Virus record (IMG/VR): IMGVR_UViG_3300025645_000042
Location: 1 to 64,000 of that record
Source: a virus
DNA length: 64,000 nucleotides
Strand: one strand, 5' to 3'
Numbering within the stretch: the first letter of the stretch is position 1; each line of letters opens with the position of its first letter. The notes below the pieces were generated by a model. The model had not been told where the DNA came from, did not search any database, and was given only the letters and a program-made list of their open reading frames with translations. Made by a program: the position numbers and the translations under genes. This document shows positions 7,811-15,401 of this stretch, one piece after another.

Positions 7811-8011
7811 ATGGAAGGAATTAAAGAAGTTATAATCAAACGTGCAAATGAATTAGGCAAGCAAGGTGCTTGTATGGGTAACGGTTGGGACGAAGATACT
7901 CCAATGACTGAATTAGCTGAAGCAATCACATTCTTACTTTTAGAAGATGATGTTATAGGTGAAATTTCAGGTGAAGATATCTATGAAATATTAAGTGAAA
8001 AATTATATTAA
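7811..8011 (+). CDS. hypothetical acidic small protein
   Basis: 66 residues, strongly acidic and helical, promoter TATATTTG at 7776-7783. Acidic early phage proteins of this size often bind host enzymes or mimic DNA, but nothing here identifies a target. Confidence 0.65.
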   Translation: MEGIKEVIIKRANELGKQGACMGNGWDEDTPMTELAEAITFLLLEDDVIGEISGEDIYEILSEKLY

Positions 8012-8084
8012 TTAAATTAGGTAGTGTCAAATATATTTCTTATATTGATACTATCAATGTTTAACAATTAAAAACCCAAAAGAG

Positions 8085-8525
8085 ATGAGCAAATTAAAAA
8101 CATATAAATACTCATGCAGCGGTAATGTTGCATGGACCAGTTGGGACCACGGTGAAGTAAAAGCCCACAATCCAACAGATGCATGGAACTTTGCTGCACA
8201 GGAAATGCAAAAGAATTTAGACTTAGCCAATATGATACTGGCGGGTAATGTATTAACCAAGGGTATGTCCGTTGGAATGAGTTTCAACGACCTTGAGGTT
8301 GAAGAGGTAAAACCCATATCAAAATTTTGTGAAGTAAAGATTGAGCATATAGATGACAATGACGTAGCACATATTGATGGTTATAAATCAGAAGACTTTG
8401 AGGCTGAAGGAATTATTCTGGGTTATATTGTTAACGGAGAAGTATACTGGACGAATTCAGAATATCAATTTGATGAGTATGTTATGAATGTCATAAAAGA
8501 TTTTAAGAAACATCAGGAGGCTTAG
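8085..8525 (+). CDS. hypothetical protein
   Basis: A 146-residue protein. The N-terminal 50 residues (KTYKYSCSGN, then AHNPTDAWNFAAQEMQ) resemble the small beta-alpha modules seen in many phage hypotheticals. It has a weak promoter (TATATTGA) and the shared leader. A structured RNA element begins at its stop codon. Confidence 0.65.
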   Translation: MSKLKTYKYSCSGNVAWTSWDHGEVKAHNPTDAWNFAAQEMQKNLDLANMILAGNVLTKGMSVGMSFNDLEVEEVKPISKFCEVKIEHIDDNDVAHIDGYKSEDFEAEGIILGYIVNGEVYWTNSEYQFDEYVMNVIKDFKKHQEA

Positions 8526-8651
8526 CGGCCAATTGAATAGGGGATAGGGTTGAGGGACCTTATCCTCGGTGGAACTGGAAGCTGGCCGCCTCCGACTTAC
8601 TACAGGCCATTAAACATTGATTAAAAAAGCTGGGGTGGTTCCCAGCTTTTT
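8525..8651 (+). ncRNA. candidate structured RNA ending in a terminator
   Basis: Directly after the stop, GCGGCCA (8525-8531) pairs with TGGCCGC (8583-8589) and encloses a second hairpin GGATAGGGT/ACCTTATCC (8542-8565). A terminator follows (AAAAAAGCTGGG/CCCAGCTTTTT, 8625-8651). The segment is clearly more GC-rich than its surroundings. It is not a tRNA: only about 65 bases lie between the acceptor-like arms and there is no T arm. Either a 3'-UTR-derived RNA or a protein-binding structure. Confidence 0.45.
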
Positions 8652-8723
8652 GCATTTTAAATGTTAAAATATTTGGTAGTTAAATAATAAAGTCTTATAT
8701 TTACAGTATCAAACAAACAGACA

Positions 8724-8849
8724 ATGGCTAAGTTAAAGAAAATAGTAGTAACACAACAAGAAATCTGGGCAGCCACCAGACCTAACGTGTACAAGAACAA
8801 GAAGAAATACACGAGGAAACCAAAACATAAAAATAAAGGAGATGAGTAA
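8724..8849 (+). CDS. small basic protein (41 aa)
   Basis: A 41-residue Lys-rich peptide (starts MAKLKKIVVTQ, ends KHKNKGDE) after a full promoter (TATATTTA 8696-8703). Its end overlaps the start of the next gene by 8 bases, a coupling typical of real genes. Possibly a nucleic-acid binder, from its charge only. Confidence 0.6.
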   Translation: MAKLKKIVVTQQEIWAATRPNVYKNKKKYTRKPKHKNKGDE

Positions 8850-9078
8850 GAAAATACCTGAAATAGTTTTAAGAGCTGAAAAAGAAGCCATCGCTATTAT
8901 GAGATGGGCTAGGAGTTGCGAAACGCCAGAACAATTTGATAATATTGAAAGGTTTTCCAAAAAACATAAGTGGATGACTAATATAGCTTATGATAATGAT
9001 GTTCAATATTATGTTGGTGCAACACATGGATTTATTATTGCATTAAGAAAAACTAAATTTAATTTGGATATTAAATAA
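8842..9078 (+). CDS. hypothetical protein
   Basis: A 78-residue helical protein translated from an ATG overlapping the end of the preceding small gene. No recognised family. Confidence 0.65.
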   Translation: MSKKIPEIVLRAEKEAIAIMRWARSCETPEQFDNIERFSKKHKWMTNIAYDNDVQYYVGATHGFIIALRKTKFNLDIK

Positions 9079-9123
9079 TAATCTCTTATATTTGTAATAT
9101 CAATGTTTAAAAACCAAAATATT

Positions 9124-9540
9124 ATGAAAGTAAATTTCGATAAAGCAGAAGAATATTTAGTTCAATCCGATGAGGAAACTGATTTTCCTGTTCATAAACA
9201 AGTGTTGGCTATATATAATCAATCTAAGATTAATGATACTATGATGATTGACCACGTTGATGGTGTTCAAACTGTTGAACAATTTGAATATACATTTACC
9301 TGTCGAGATTTTCTAGAGCATATTGGCAATAAGTTAGCCAACTTGAAATTAGCTATTGATGAGGAAAGTGTTAACATTTATGTTGATAATGGAGATGACC
9401 AAGAACCAACACATATCGTGTATTGGCATATAGATGAGTTTGAAGAAGATGGTAGTGTTTGCATCTCGGCATTAAATGCCTTACAGTTGTTCTATACAAA
9501 CCCACAGGAATTATTAGACCGTTTAAAAATACAATTATGA
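9124..9540 (+). CDS. hypothetical protein
   Basis: 138 residues. The ATG at 9103 is in frame but belongs to the shared leader ATCAATGTTTAA, so the start is taken at 9124. Promoter TATATTTG at 9087-9094. Acidic; no known domain. It overlaps 9537 by ATGA, indicating translational coupling. Confidence 0.65.
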   Translation: MKVNFDKAEEYLVQSDEETDFPVHKQVLAIYNQSKINDTMMIDHVDGVQTVEQFEYTFTCRDFLEHIGNKLANLKLAIDEESVNIYVDNGDDQEPTHIVYWHIDEFEEDGSVCISALNALQLFYTNPQELLDRLKIQL

Positions 9541-9755
9541 AAGAGCTTATATGTGAAGTAAGGGTATCTAGAGATGGTGAGTATGAAAATACTGAAACCT
9601 TCTATATTGAAATTGATAATGATACACCTGAAGATAAGGAGATGGAAGCTATGATGACTGAAATTAGAGGTGATATGGAAGCTGAATATGGTGATGACCC
9701 CGATTGGGAGGAAGGAAATATATCTTGGGTATTAGATACTTGGGGTGAGTGGTAA
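9537..9755 (+). CDS. hypothetical acidic protein
   Basis: A 72-residue very acidic protein. The start is fixed by the ATGA overlap with the preceding gene. Beta-rich beginning (CEVRVSRDGEYE) and a negatively charged C-terminal half; function unknown. Confidence 0.65.
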   Translation: MKELICEVRVSRDGEYENTETFYIEIDNDTPEDKEMEAMMTEIRGDMEAEYGDDPDWEEGNISWVLDTWGEW

Positions 9756-9784
9756 ATTAGAATATTAATTAAATTTTATATATT

Positions 9785-10321
9785 ATGAAAAATGTATTTT
9801 TATTACTAGTATTATTTGCTGTATCATTTACAGCACAATCAGAAACTTTAGAAGACATTCGAGATGTCCTGAAGTATGTTGAATCAGAACATAACCCAGC
9901 AGCTCTGGGAGACTTTAGAGGTGAAACGCCCACAGCATTTGGAATACTTCAAATTAGGAAGATTGCCATCGATGATGTGAATCGTATATACGGTACAAGT
10001 TATAAAGTTTATGATGCATTTAATATTAAATGTTCTGAAGAAATATTTGAACTTTATATAAATCATTGGACTGATAAATTAGAACAGCGTGAAGGTAGGG
10101 AGGCAAGCACACTTGATATTGTTAGAATCTGGAATGGAGGTCCCAGGGGATATGAGAGAACCAGTACCCTCTGGTATATGAAAAAGTTTTTAAGATACAG
10201 AAAAAATAACTATCTTTGTAAAAATGGAGACAAATCAGAAATGTATAATCAATGGACAACTGGGAATAGTAACCAGACGGTATACACATACCGCAGATGT
10301 CTTTATGTGCAAGACTCGTAA
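9785..10321 (+). CDS. secreted lysozyme/SLT-like cell-wall hydrolase (candidate endolysin)
   Basis: 178 residues. A signal peptide covers residues 1-19 (MKNVFLLLVLF then SFTAQS). A lysozyme-like domain follows, with the likely catalytic Glu33 in YVESEHNP, then FGILQI and WNGGPRGY, the core motifs of SLT-type lytic transglycosylases and goose-type lysozymes. It would cut peptidoglycan glycan strands in the periplasm, so it is a lysis candidate. The last 30 residues run over the promoter and start of the next gene; one extra A in the A6 run near 10199-10204 would end the protein there, so the true C-terminus is uncertain. Confidence 0.7.
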   Translation: MKNVFLLLVLFAVSFTAQSETLEDIRDVLKYVESEHNPAALGDFRGETPTAFGILQIRKIAIDDVNRIYGTSYKVYDAFNIKCSEEIFELYINHWTDKLEQREGREASTLDIVRIWNGGPRGYERTSTLWYMKKFLRYRKNNYLCKNGDKSEMYNQWTTGNSNQTVYTYRRCLYVQDS

Positions 10322-10412
10322 AACAAAATATGGTGTGCACCACAGGTATATAAATTTATTGCCTGTGGAGCGTCCCAAAAAGGATTTGTTTCAACTAAAG
10401 TTAAGCTTATGA
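10224..10412 (+). CDS. hypothetical small protein
   Basis: A 62-residue frame overlapping the end of the lysozyme-like gene by 98 bases in another frame. A TATCTTTG box at 10212-10219 lies 4 bases before its ATG, and the ATGA junction with 10409 supports it. It has a compact beta pattern (GQLGIVTRRY, then YGVHHRYINLLP) like small SH3-type folds. Confidence 0.5.
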   Translation: METNQKCIINGQLGIVTRRYTHTADVFMCKTRKTKYGVHHRYINLLPVERPKKDLFQLKLSL

Positions 10413-10606
10413 AGCGCAAATACTTAAAGAAAATCACGGTCTCAGCTCGATTTAAGACCCAAATACTGACTCAAGATAAGTTTAAGGACTTGGATGACGA
10501 CCAGTATGATGAGTTATGGAGGGTCTACCTGAAAGCTCTTGGTGATACCAATCAAATTTCAAAATATCAGGCAAAAACTTGGAAGTATCCAAATAAATTC
10601 TTATAA
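10409..10606 (+). CDS. hypothetical basic protein
   Basis: A 65-residue Lys-rich protein coupled to 10224 by ATGA overlap. No recognised family. Confidence 0.6.
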   Translation: MKRKYLKKITVSARFKTQILTQDKFKDLDDDQYDELWRVYLKALGDTNQISKYQAKTWKYPNKFL

Positions 10607-10608
10607 CT

Positions 10609-10812
10609 ATGGCATATAAAGGTAATTCATCATTAGATATCAACCTATTTCACATCCACAAGACGCTTAAGAAGCTTGAGAACAGTGAAATAACCGTCAA
10701 AGAGTGTGGATTAAACAAAAGATTCGAAAGATTAAAGAGTCAATCGATACCATGGTATGAGGATTTGTATCCAAAATACATACAAACCGTTAAAAAACTA
10801 AATAACTACTAA
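10609..10812 (+). CDS. hypothetical basic protein
   Basis: 67 residues, helical and basic, 2 bases after the preceding stop. Part of the four-gene run that ends at the terminator at 11326. Confidence 0.6.
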   Translation: MAYKGNSSLDINLFHIHKTLKKLENSEITVKECGLNKRFERLKSQSIPWYEDLYPKYIQTVKKLNNY

Positions 10813-11268
10813 ATGGGGACAGTCTACAAGACATACGCTGGATGTTTTTTAAGAGTACCAGTACAAAACATCCCAGTAACAAAGAGATATTATAAAACCC
10901 TATCAGGTAAGCGGGCTAATACCCGTTTTAATCCTGAAACTGGTGAAGAATATGAGCTATGTACTGAAATAGTTAATGAAAAAACGAATCCACATTCATA
11001 TATTGATGATGTTGATGGGTTCTATGAAGATGCATTTGATACCGCTGGTGAATATAATGAGGTAGAACGCCTCTTTATACCTAATTCATGGGAAGATTCA
11101 ATTATTAAATCTGATACCGAATGGGAATATGACCAATCTTTACTAAATGTGAACTCTGCAACTGAGATTTTAAGGTTTAAATCCAAATATTCCAAGTATT
11201 TAGACTATTATTCCAAGGAATTCGGTAAATATGAGATAGATTTTGGTATTATTAGATATGGAAGCTAA
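10813..11268 (+). CDS. hypothetical protein
   Basis: A 151-residue protein starting directly at the end of the previous gene. It is Tyr- and Asp/Glu-rich with a basic N-terminus. Function unknown. It is the last gene of the leftmost plus-strand block. Confidence 0.65.
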   Translation: MGTVYKTYAGCFLRVPVQNIPVTKRYYKTLSGKRANTRFNPETGEEYELCTEIVNEKTNPHSYIDDVDGFYEDAFDTAGEYNEVERLFIPNSWEDSIIKSDTEWEYDQSLLNVNSATEILRFKSKYSKYLDYYSKEFGKYEIDFGIIRYGS

Positions 11269-11325
11269 ATAAGCCATTCTAAGACACTTTTGTGTCTATC
11301 CGTGACAAAGTACCCCTAAAACATG

Positions 11326-11348
11326 AAAAAGCCCCTTTTAGGGGCTTT
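11326..11348. terminator. bidirectional terminator between convergent blocks
   Basis: AAAGCCCC/GGGGCTTT hairpin with T runs on both strands, placed between the plus-strand gene ending at 11268 and the minus-strand gene ending at 11371. A second hairpin AGACAC-TTTT-GTGTCT lies at 11282-11297. Confidence 0.8.
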
Positions 11349-11370
11349 ATTTCGTTAAAATAGGGCTAAT

Positions 11371-11874
11371 TTAGCTTAAAAGTACCCCTAAATTGGTATT
11401 CAGGATGGTATTTCCATCTTTTTGAAGTCTATTAATAGCATTTTTAACTGTGGCACGACCTTGTGGCGTTTCTAATAACTTCTTAATTGACCACCCTTTC
11501 CAATAAGTTGTTGCTCTAGTACCATTAGGTTTTTCATAAAAGATACCTTTAGCTGAATTTTGTTGAATTTCTTTCTTATCTAACCATTTATTGAATAACT
11601 CATCTACCTGATTTTCCATATTGGAGTTAATAGAAAACCCATCTAACCCACCACTACCTTCATAAACTATTTCAGGTAAACTCTTGGCATATTCACACGC
11701 CTCATTAAACTCATCTCTTTTTTCAGGATAAGCACCAACATTAGTACAACCACCATGACCATCATTTTCAGCATAACCTACTTTTTTACCGTTGAAAAAT
11801 ACATCGGCAGCAAAGGCGTTTGTTTCTTGTGAAAGTCTTTCAGAGAAGTGTACATTCTTTAATTGTAAATTCAT
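11371..11874 (-). CDS. conserved phage hypothetical protein
   Basis: 167 residues. It begins with an NVHFSERLSQETNAF segment, then GKKVGYAENDGHGGCT, a pattern I know from many unannotated phage early proteins, without known function. Promoter on the minus strand: TTTGG at 11929-11933, TATATTTG at 11902-11909. Confidence 0.65.
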   Translation of the reverse strand: MNLQLKNVHFSERLSQETNAFAADVFFNGKKVGYAENDGHGGCTNVGAYPEKRDEFNEACEYAKSLPEIVYEGSGGLDGFSINSNMENQVDELFNKWLDKKEIQQNSAKGIFYEKPNGTRATTYWKGWSIKKLLETPQGRATVKNAINRLQKDGNTILNTNLGVLLS

Positions 11875-11948
11875 AATATAAAGTATTTAATTAAACATAT
11901 GCAAATATAAGGCTTTATTATATAACCACCAAATATTTTAACATAAAA

Positions 11949-11980
11949 AAAAGCCATCTGTAATTAACAGATGGCTTTTA
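11949..11980. terminator. bidirectional terminator
   Basis: A perfect 12-bp stem AAAAGCCATCTG/CAGATGGCTTTT. It would end the minus-strand transcript from 12268 just before the promoter of the gene at 11874. Confidence 0.8.
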
Positions 11981-11982
11981 AT

Positions 11983-12262
11983 TCGCAATGCTCGTAAATT
12001 TTAAGTGCATACATTCACTAACGGTACACTTTAATTAAAAAAGAGGCTTTGTTTATCTCACCCATTCTATTAGTAACCGTAACTCCCATGGGTTCTCTAG
12101 GTTAATCTAATATCTTTCCTTTGTCTTTTTCCTTTCGGTGTTGACGGTTTGTGACAGCTGGAATTAATTTAAAACCTTTCCACTTTTATATGGTCACCTC
12201 TTTTATTTTTTACCGTTACTTCCTTTCATCGTGGTGGCTGTGGATTTCTCAGCTCTTTTTGA
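11983..12262 (-). ncRNA. candidate non-coding transcript
   Basis: A complete minus-strand promoter (TTTGG 12295-12299, 19 bases, TATATTTG 12268-12275) precedes about 270 bases ending at the strong terminator 11949-11980. The longest ATG frame is about 23 codons. This parallels the plus-strand unit at 7109-7340, and an RNA gene is the simplest reading. Confidence 0.4.
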
Positions 12263-12306
12263 TATTACAAATATACAACTTATATTTTAATTATCCAAAT
12301 TTATTT

Positions 12307-12459
12307 TTAATTAAATTCAGGAACTCCCGCAGCTTCTAACAATTCAACATCACCATCTTCAATAAAATCTACTAAAGATTGAAGTTCTTGTAATTCTCCG
12401 TAGCTAATGCGTTCAGCTCTTAGTTCTTGTCTTAGGTATTCTAAACGTTCTTTTTCCAT
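12307..12459 (-). CDS. small acidic helical protein (50 aa)
   Basis: A 50-residue frame, MEKERLEYLRQELRAERISY followed by an acidic tail. The N-terminal helix alternates charge as in a coiled coil. The pattern (short helical arm then GELxELQSL) is common in phage early proteins. The GTACACA inverted repeat at 12474 lies between it and the gene at 12493, with which it is probably co-transcribed. Confidence 0.65.
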   Translation of the reverse strand: MEKERLEYLRQELRAERISYGELQELQSLVDFIEDGDVELLEAAGVPEFN

Positions 12460-12473
12460 AATAATATTTTAGT

Positions 12474-12488
12474 GTACACATTTGTGTA
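12474..12488. repeat. inverted repeat GTACACATTTGTGTA
   Basis: Fourth copy of the operator-like inverted repeat, placed in the 33-base gap between two minus-strand genes. Confidence 0.55.
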
Positions 12489-12492
12489 TTGG

Positions 12493-12780
12493 TTATTTTT
12501 CAGACTTGAATATGGTACCAGATGGTGCATATCTTGTTGGGAAAAAAGTGTGAGGATTTTCTAAGCACCAGTTAGATACTCCAATATTCTTCAACTTCTC
12601 TTTTACTTCCTCAACGTCTTGTGGTTTCACCCGCATAGCTTTAGTCATCCGAGTGGTTATAATATAATCTTCTTGACGATGACTCTCAATGAATTGTTTT
12701 AACTTCTCACCAAATCTTGGTGATATTCCTTCAATCCATACGATATAAAATTTTGGTTTATTCATTGTCTTATTCATCAT
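12493..12780 (-). CDS. hypothetical protein
   Basis: A 95-residue protein with an alternating strand-helix pattern (KFYIVWIEG, then EKLKQFIESHRQEDYIITTRMTKAMR). Its start overlaps the end of 12770 by 11 bases. Family unknown. Confidence 0.65.
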   Translation of the reverse strand: MMNKTMNKPKFYIVWIEGISPRFGEKLKQFIESHRQEDYIITTRMTKAMRVKPQDVEEVKEKLKNIGVSNWCLENPHTFFPTRYAPSGTIFKSEK

Positions 12781-13060
12781 ATAAATCTATTTCACCGTCT
12801 GCAACTTTCTTCCAAAAGTTTAATGAATTTTTATAACTACCTTTAGTTCCAGCTTTAAGCCAATCTCTTGACGGTAATGGATTACCATAATAGTCAAAGG
12901 TTTGTTTTTTTGGTAACATACATTCACCGCTTCTTAAAGCATCCATTGCTCTACGTCCAGCACTACCTTCAAATTTCCAGATTGAAGCATCATTGATACT
13001 ATCTTGTAATTCTTTTCGACCATGTAAAGCCTGTAATTGTTTAACATCGTGATATTTCAT
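12770..13060 (-). CDS. hypothetical protein
   Basis: 96 residues, promoter TATCTTTG at 13083-13090 in a terminator/promoter hybrid. The sequence KFEGSAGRRAMDALRSGECM, then DYYGNPLPSRDWL, suggests a compact helical protein. No known function. Confidence 0.65.
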   Translation of the reverse strand: MKYHDVKQLQALHGRKELQDSINDASIWKFEGSAGRRAMDALRSGECMLPKKQTFDYYGNPLPSRDWLKAGTKGSYKNSLNFWKKVADGEIDLYDE

Positions 13061-13082
13061 TGTCTTGTTGTTTTGATTAATA

Positions 13083-13128
13083 CAAAGATAAGAAAAATAA
13101 ATAAGACTACCAAATATATGATAGTCTT
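13083..13128 (-). promoter_or_regulatory. terminator/promoter hybrid
   Basis: Read on the minus strand: AAGACTATC, an 8-base loop ending in TTT, GGTAGTCTT, a T-rich stretch, then TATCTTTG (13083-13090). TTTGG overlaps the hairpin's loop and 3' arm and is 19 bases from the -7 box. It ends the gene at 13137 and starts the one at 13060. Confidence 0.65.
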
Positions 13129-13136
13129 ATTTATGA

Positions 13137-13355
13137 TTATTTTAAGTTATACTTCTTGGCAAAATAATTTACCACTTCAGGTACATATTTCTTATAATAA
13201 GGTTGATTATCCATGCACCATACTTTTAATTCCTTTTTTGAAGTTAAAGGGTCTTTCCACGACTTACCTGTTTGAATTATATCTAATTGTATAGATAAAT
13301 CGTCAATGAAGTTTTGAACAGTCCAACCTTCCCAAATGTGTTTTTGTAAATTCAT
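13137..13355 (-). CDS. conserved phage hypothetical protein
   Basis: A 72-residue protein (MNLQKHIWEGWTVQNFIDDL, then KEELKVWCMDNQPYYKK-like end), of a type common in phage early regions. Promoter TATCTTTG at 13378-13385. Function unknown. Confidence 0.65.
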   Translation of the reverse strand: MNLQKHIWEGWTVQNFIDDLSIQLDIIQTGKSWKDPLTSKKELKVWCMDNQPYYKKYVPEVVNYFAKKYNLK

Positions 13356-13409
13356 AATGTTATTGTTTTGATTAATACAAAGATAAGAAAAATAAATGAA
13401 ACTACCAAA

Positions 13410-13808
13410 TTATTTACAAAACATATGAATAATTCTTTGCTTAATAATCCTACCATATTCGGTATGCATCATACCATAACGATATAAGAAACTCTCAATC
13501 TCAAAGTAGTCTCTAGTGTCTTCAATTTCACCCTCTACAATCCATCTAAGAGCTGTTTGTTCATCTCCAGCACCTAACTGAATAGTCTTCTGTAAAAGTA
13601 ACTTAAAAGCCATCTCTTGCTCCATCTCCCAAAGACGTTCTTCCTCTATGTTACGCTTAATAACAACTTGAAGTTTATCAAATTCTTCATGAATTTCCTT
13701 AATGGTAAGGTCACTTCTATAAGTTCTACATCTGAAACCATATGCATCTTTATGCATATCACTTAACATTGAATAAGCTTCTGAAAGTTCTGTTTGTGTA
13801 GTTGTCAT
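13410..13808 (-). CDS. hypothetical helical protein
   Basis: 132 residues. An in-frame extension to 13859 covers the promoter (TATATTTG 13833-13840) and is rejected. It contains a TALRWIVEGEIED segment similar to QWIVDGEMEL in the gene at 20798, hinting that the two are distant paralogues. Confidence 0.65.
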   Translation of the reverse strand: MTTTQTELSEAYSMLSDMHKDAYGFRCRTYRSDLTIKEIHEEFDKLQVVIKRNIEEERLWEMEQEMAFKLLLQKTIQLGAGDEQTALRWIVEGEIEDTRDYFEIESFLYRYGMMHTEYGRIIKQRIIHMFCK

Positions 13809-13901
13809 AATGTTGTTGTTTTGATTATAATACAAATATAAGACTTTATTATATACCATCCTAATATTTTAACACTTATTTTAAAATTTTAACATTTGCT
13901 A

Positions 13902-13960
13902 TAAAAAAAAATAAGCGTAGGTTGGAGTCTACTCTTCCCACCGTAGTGCGCCCGTCAACC
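13902..13960 (-). ncRNA. small RNA family member C
   Basis: Minus strand, promoted by the hybrid at 13965-14009. The RNA begins near TATTGGTTGACGGGCGCACT, then carries the conserved block (13917-13938) and a T9 run (13903-13911). GGTTG near its 5' end can pair with CAACC in the conserved block. It is nearly identical to member E over about 100 bases. Confidence 0.6.
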
Positions 13961-13964
13961 AATA

Positions 13965-14009
13965 CAAAGATAAGAAAAAAAAATGAACCCACCAAATAAA
14001 TGATGGGTT
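13965..14009 (-). promoter_or_regulatory. terminator/promoter hybrid upstream of RNA C
   Basis: Minus strand: AACCCATC / GGTGGGTT hairpin with TTTGG in the loop/3' arm, then a long T run, then TATCTTTG (13965-13972), spacer 19. It lies directly after the gene ending at 14024. Confidence 0.65.
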
Positions 14010-14023
14010 ATTTTTAATTAATT

Positions 14024-14407
14024 TTATCCGAATTGAACTTCTCCGTAGATAACAGTTTGTAGAATGATATCAGCAGTACACGCATCATCTTGTTCTTGAA
14101 TCATCTCCATTAGAGTATCTAATTCAACTTGTGGTATACGTTCTAAAACCATATCTAAGGTAACATCAGTAGTTTCTTCACCTTCGTTATCCACGAATTG
14201 AATAACACCACCATCTTTTAATACTTGAATTAACACGTCCTCAAATGCTGGGACATCTAACTTGGCTCTAGCATCATTATATGCATCTCTATCACAATCA
14301 ATGGTTATACCATAACCACCAATGTAACCTAAGCCATTACACAAAGCATTAAAGAAAATTTCAATACACTTCTCATTTGATAATTTTAATTCGATTTCTT
14401 TTGACAT
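14024..14407 (-). CDS. hypothetical acidic protein
   Basis: A 127-residue acidic protein of a type frequent in phages: N-terminal strand and helix (IELKLSNEKCIEIFFNALCN), a GYGITIDCDRDAYNDA segment and an acidic second half. Promoter TATATTTG at 14433-14440. Confidence 0.65.
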   Translation of the reverse strand: MSKEIELKLSNEKCIEIFFNALCNGLGYIGGYGITIDCDRDAYNDARAKLDVPAFEDVLIQVLKDGGVIQFVDNEGEETTDVTLDMVLERIPQVELDTLMEMIQEQDDACTADIILQTVIYGEVQFG

Positions 14408-14483
14408 AATTTCTGTTGTTTTGATTACAGTACAAATATAAGACTTTATTATTTAACTACCAAATAATTTAATATTTAATTTA

Positions 14484-14542
14484 TAAAAAAAAATAAGCGT
14501 AGGGTGGAGTCTACTTCTCACCTTTGCTCGGTTGCTTTGTAT
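14484..14542 (-). ncRNA. small RNA family member D (variant)
   Basis: The most divergent copy: the block reads AGAAGTAGACTCC then ACCCTAC (14499-14522), followed by T9. GGTG upstream can pair with the changed CACC, while in C and E GGTTG can pair with CAACC. This looks like covariation and argues for a conserved RNA structure. Confidence 0.55.
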
Positions 14543-14546
14543 ACTA

Positions 14547-14592
14547 CAAATATAAGACAAAAAAATAAGACTACCAAATTAATGGTAGTCTT
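14547..14592 (-). promoter_or_regulatory. terminator/promoter hybrid upstream of RNA D
   Basis: Minus strand: AAGACTACC/GGTAGTCTT hairpin with TTTGG in it, then T7, then TATATTTG (14547-14554), spacer 19. The stem differs in sequence from C, E and F but pairs fully. Confidence 0.65.
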
Positions 14593-14599
14593 TTTTAAA

Positions 14600-15319
14600 T
14601 TAATGTTTCATTATATAGATATCTTTTTTAATACCTCTGCTAGTACCATTACAAAGCCCACAAGCGATGCATGAAAGGTTTTTAGAACTTTCCTTACTTG
14701 CTGGACAATTAACTGCATTTTGTGGCTTAAAACCCTTTATTTCACTTGTAGCAACAAAAAACGAACGGTAACCTAAATCTTTAGCTTGTTGACGTTCTGT
14801 TTCAGTATGTGTTGACGACATAAAAAACTTATTATATTTTTGGTATTGTGGTTTATTCCATTGATGAGTATATCCTGTAGTTTTTTGACTTAAACCACTT
14901 AAGACTTCAACAACTTTTAAAGGTAATAGAATTGGTTCACCATAAGCACCAAAACGAACTAAATCTACTTTGTTAGTTGCTTTAACTTTATTAACAAAGT
15001 TAAAAAAGTCACTTTGTTTAAATTCATTAATAGTATTTAATTTTCTATTAAGACCCCTTAACATAGATTTTAAACCCATTAATTGCATACCTTTGTGAGT
15101 ATAACACCCACCACTTTTACCATTGTTTTGGTTATATGATAAAGGACAATCTAAACAACTTGCTTTATCATTTACTAAACTAGCATCCATAACTTGTTCA
15201 ATTGAATAATGGTATGTTTGAATAATATAACCAATTCCAATCTTACTGTTTTGTGAAACTTTAGCATTTAATACGTTAACCGTATTACCTAATCTATAAA
15301 TGTATTTAATATCTTTCAT
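14600..15319 (-). CDS. conserved phage/plasmid protein with two Cys clusters
   Basis: 239 residues. CLDCPLSY ... GGCYTHKG in the first third and CPAS ... CIACGLC near the C-terminus are likely metal sites. In between are RFGAYGEP and GYTHQW. I recall proteins of this pattern from phages and plasmids without known activity; the clusters could hold zinc or an iron-sulfur centre. The start at 15319 follows promoter TATATTTG at 15344-15351. The 3' end abuts hybrid D. Confidence 0.6.
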   Translation of the reverse strand: MKDIKYIYRLGNTVNVLNAKVSQNSKIGIGYIIQTYHYSIEQVMDASLVNDKASCLDCPLSYNQNNGKSGGCYTHKGMQLMGLKSMLRGLNRKLNTINEFKQSDFFNFVNKVKATNKVDLVRFGAYGEPILLPLKVVEVLSGLSQKTTGYTHQWNKPQYQKYNKFFMSSTHTETERQQAKDLGYRSFFVATSEIKGFKPQNAVNCPASKESSKNLSCIACGLCNGTSRGIKKDIYIMKH

Positions 15320-15401
15320 GTAGTTGTTGTTTTGATTACAGTACAAATATAAGGCTTTATTATATAACTACCAAAAATTTTAACACTTTTTTTTTAAGGA
15401 C

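Noticed and set aside
8525-8590. tRNA gene
   Set aside because: Acceptor-like ends pair, but only 65 bases lie between them, there is no T arm with TTC, and the inner stem has 9 pairs. No other tRNA-like cloverleaf was seen.
9103-9123. Start of the gene at 9124 placed at the upstream ATG
   Set aside because: That ATG belongs to the shared leader ATCAATGTTTAA, which in sister genes is out of frame or closed by a stop.
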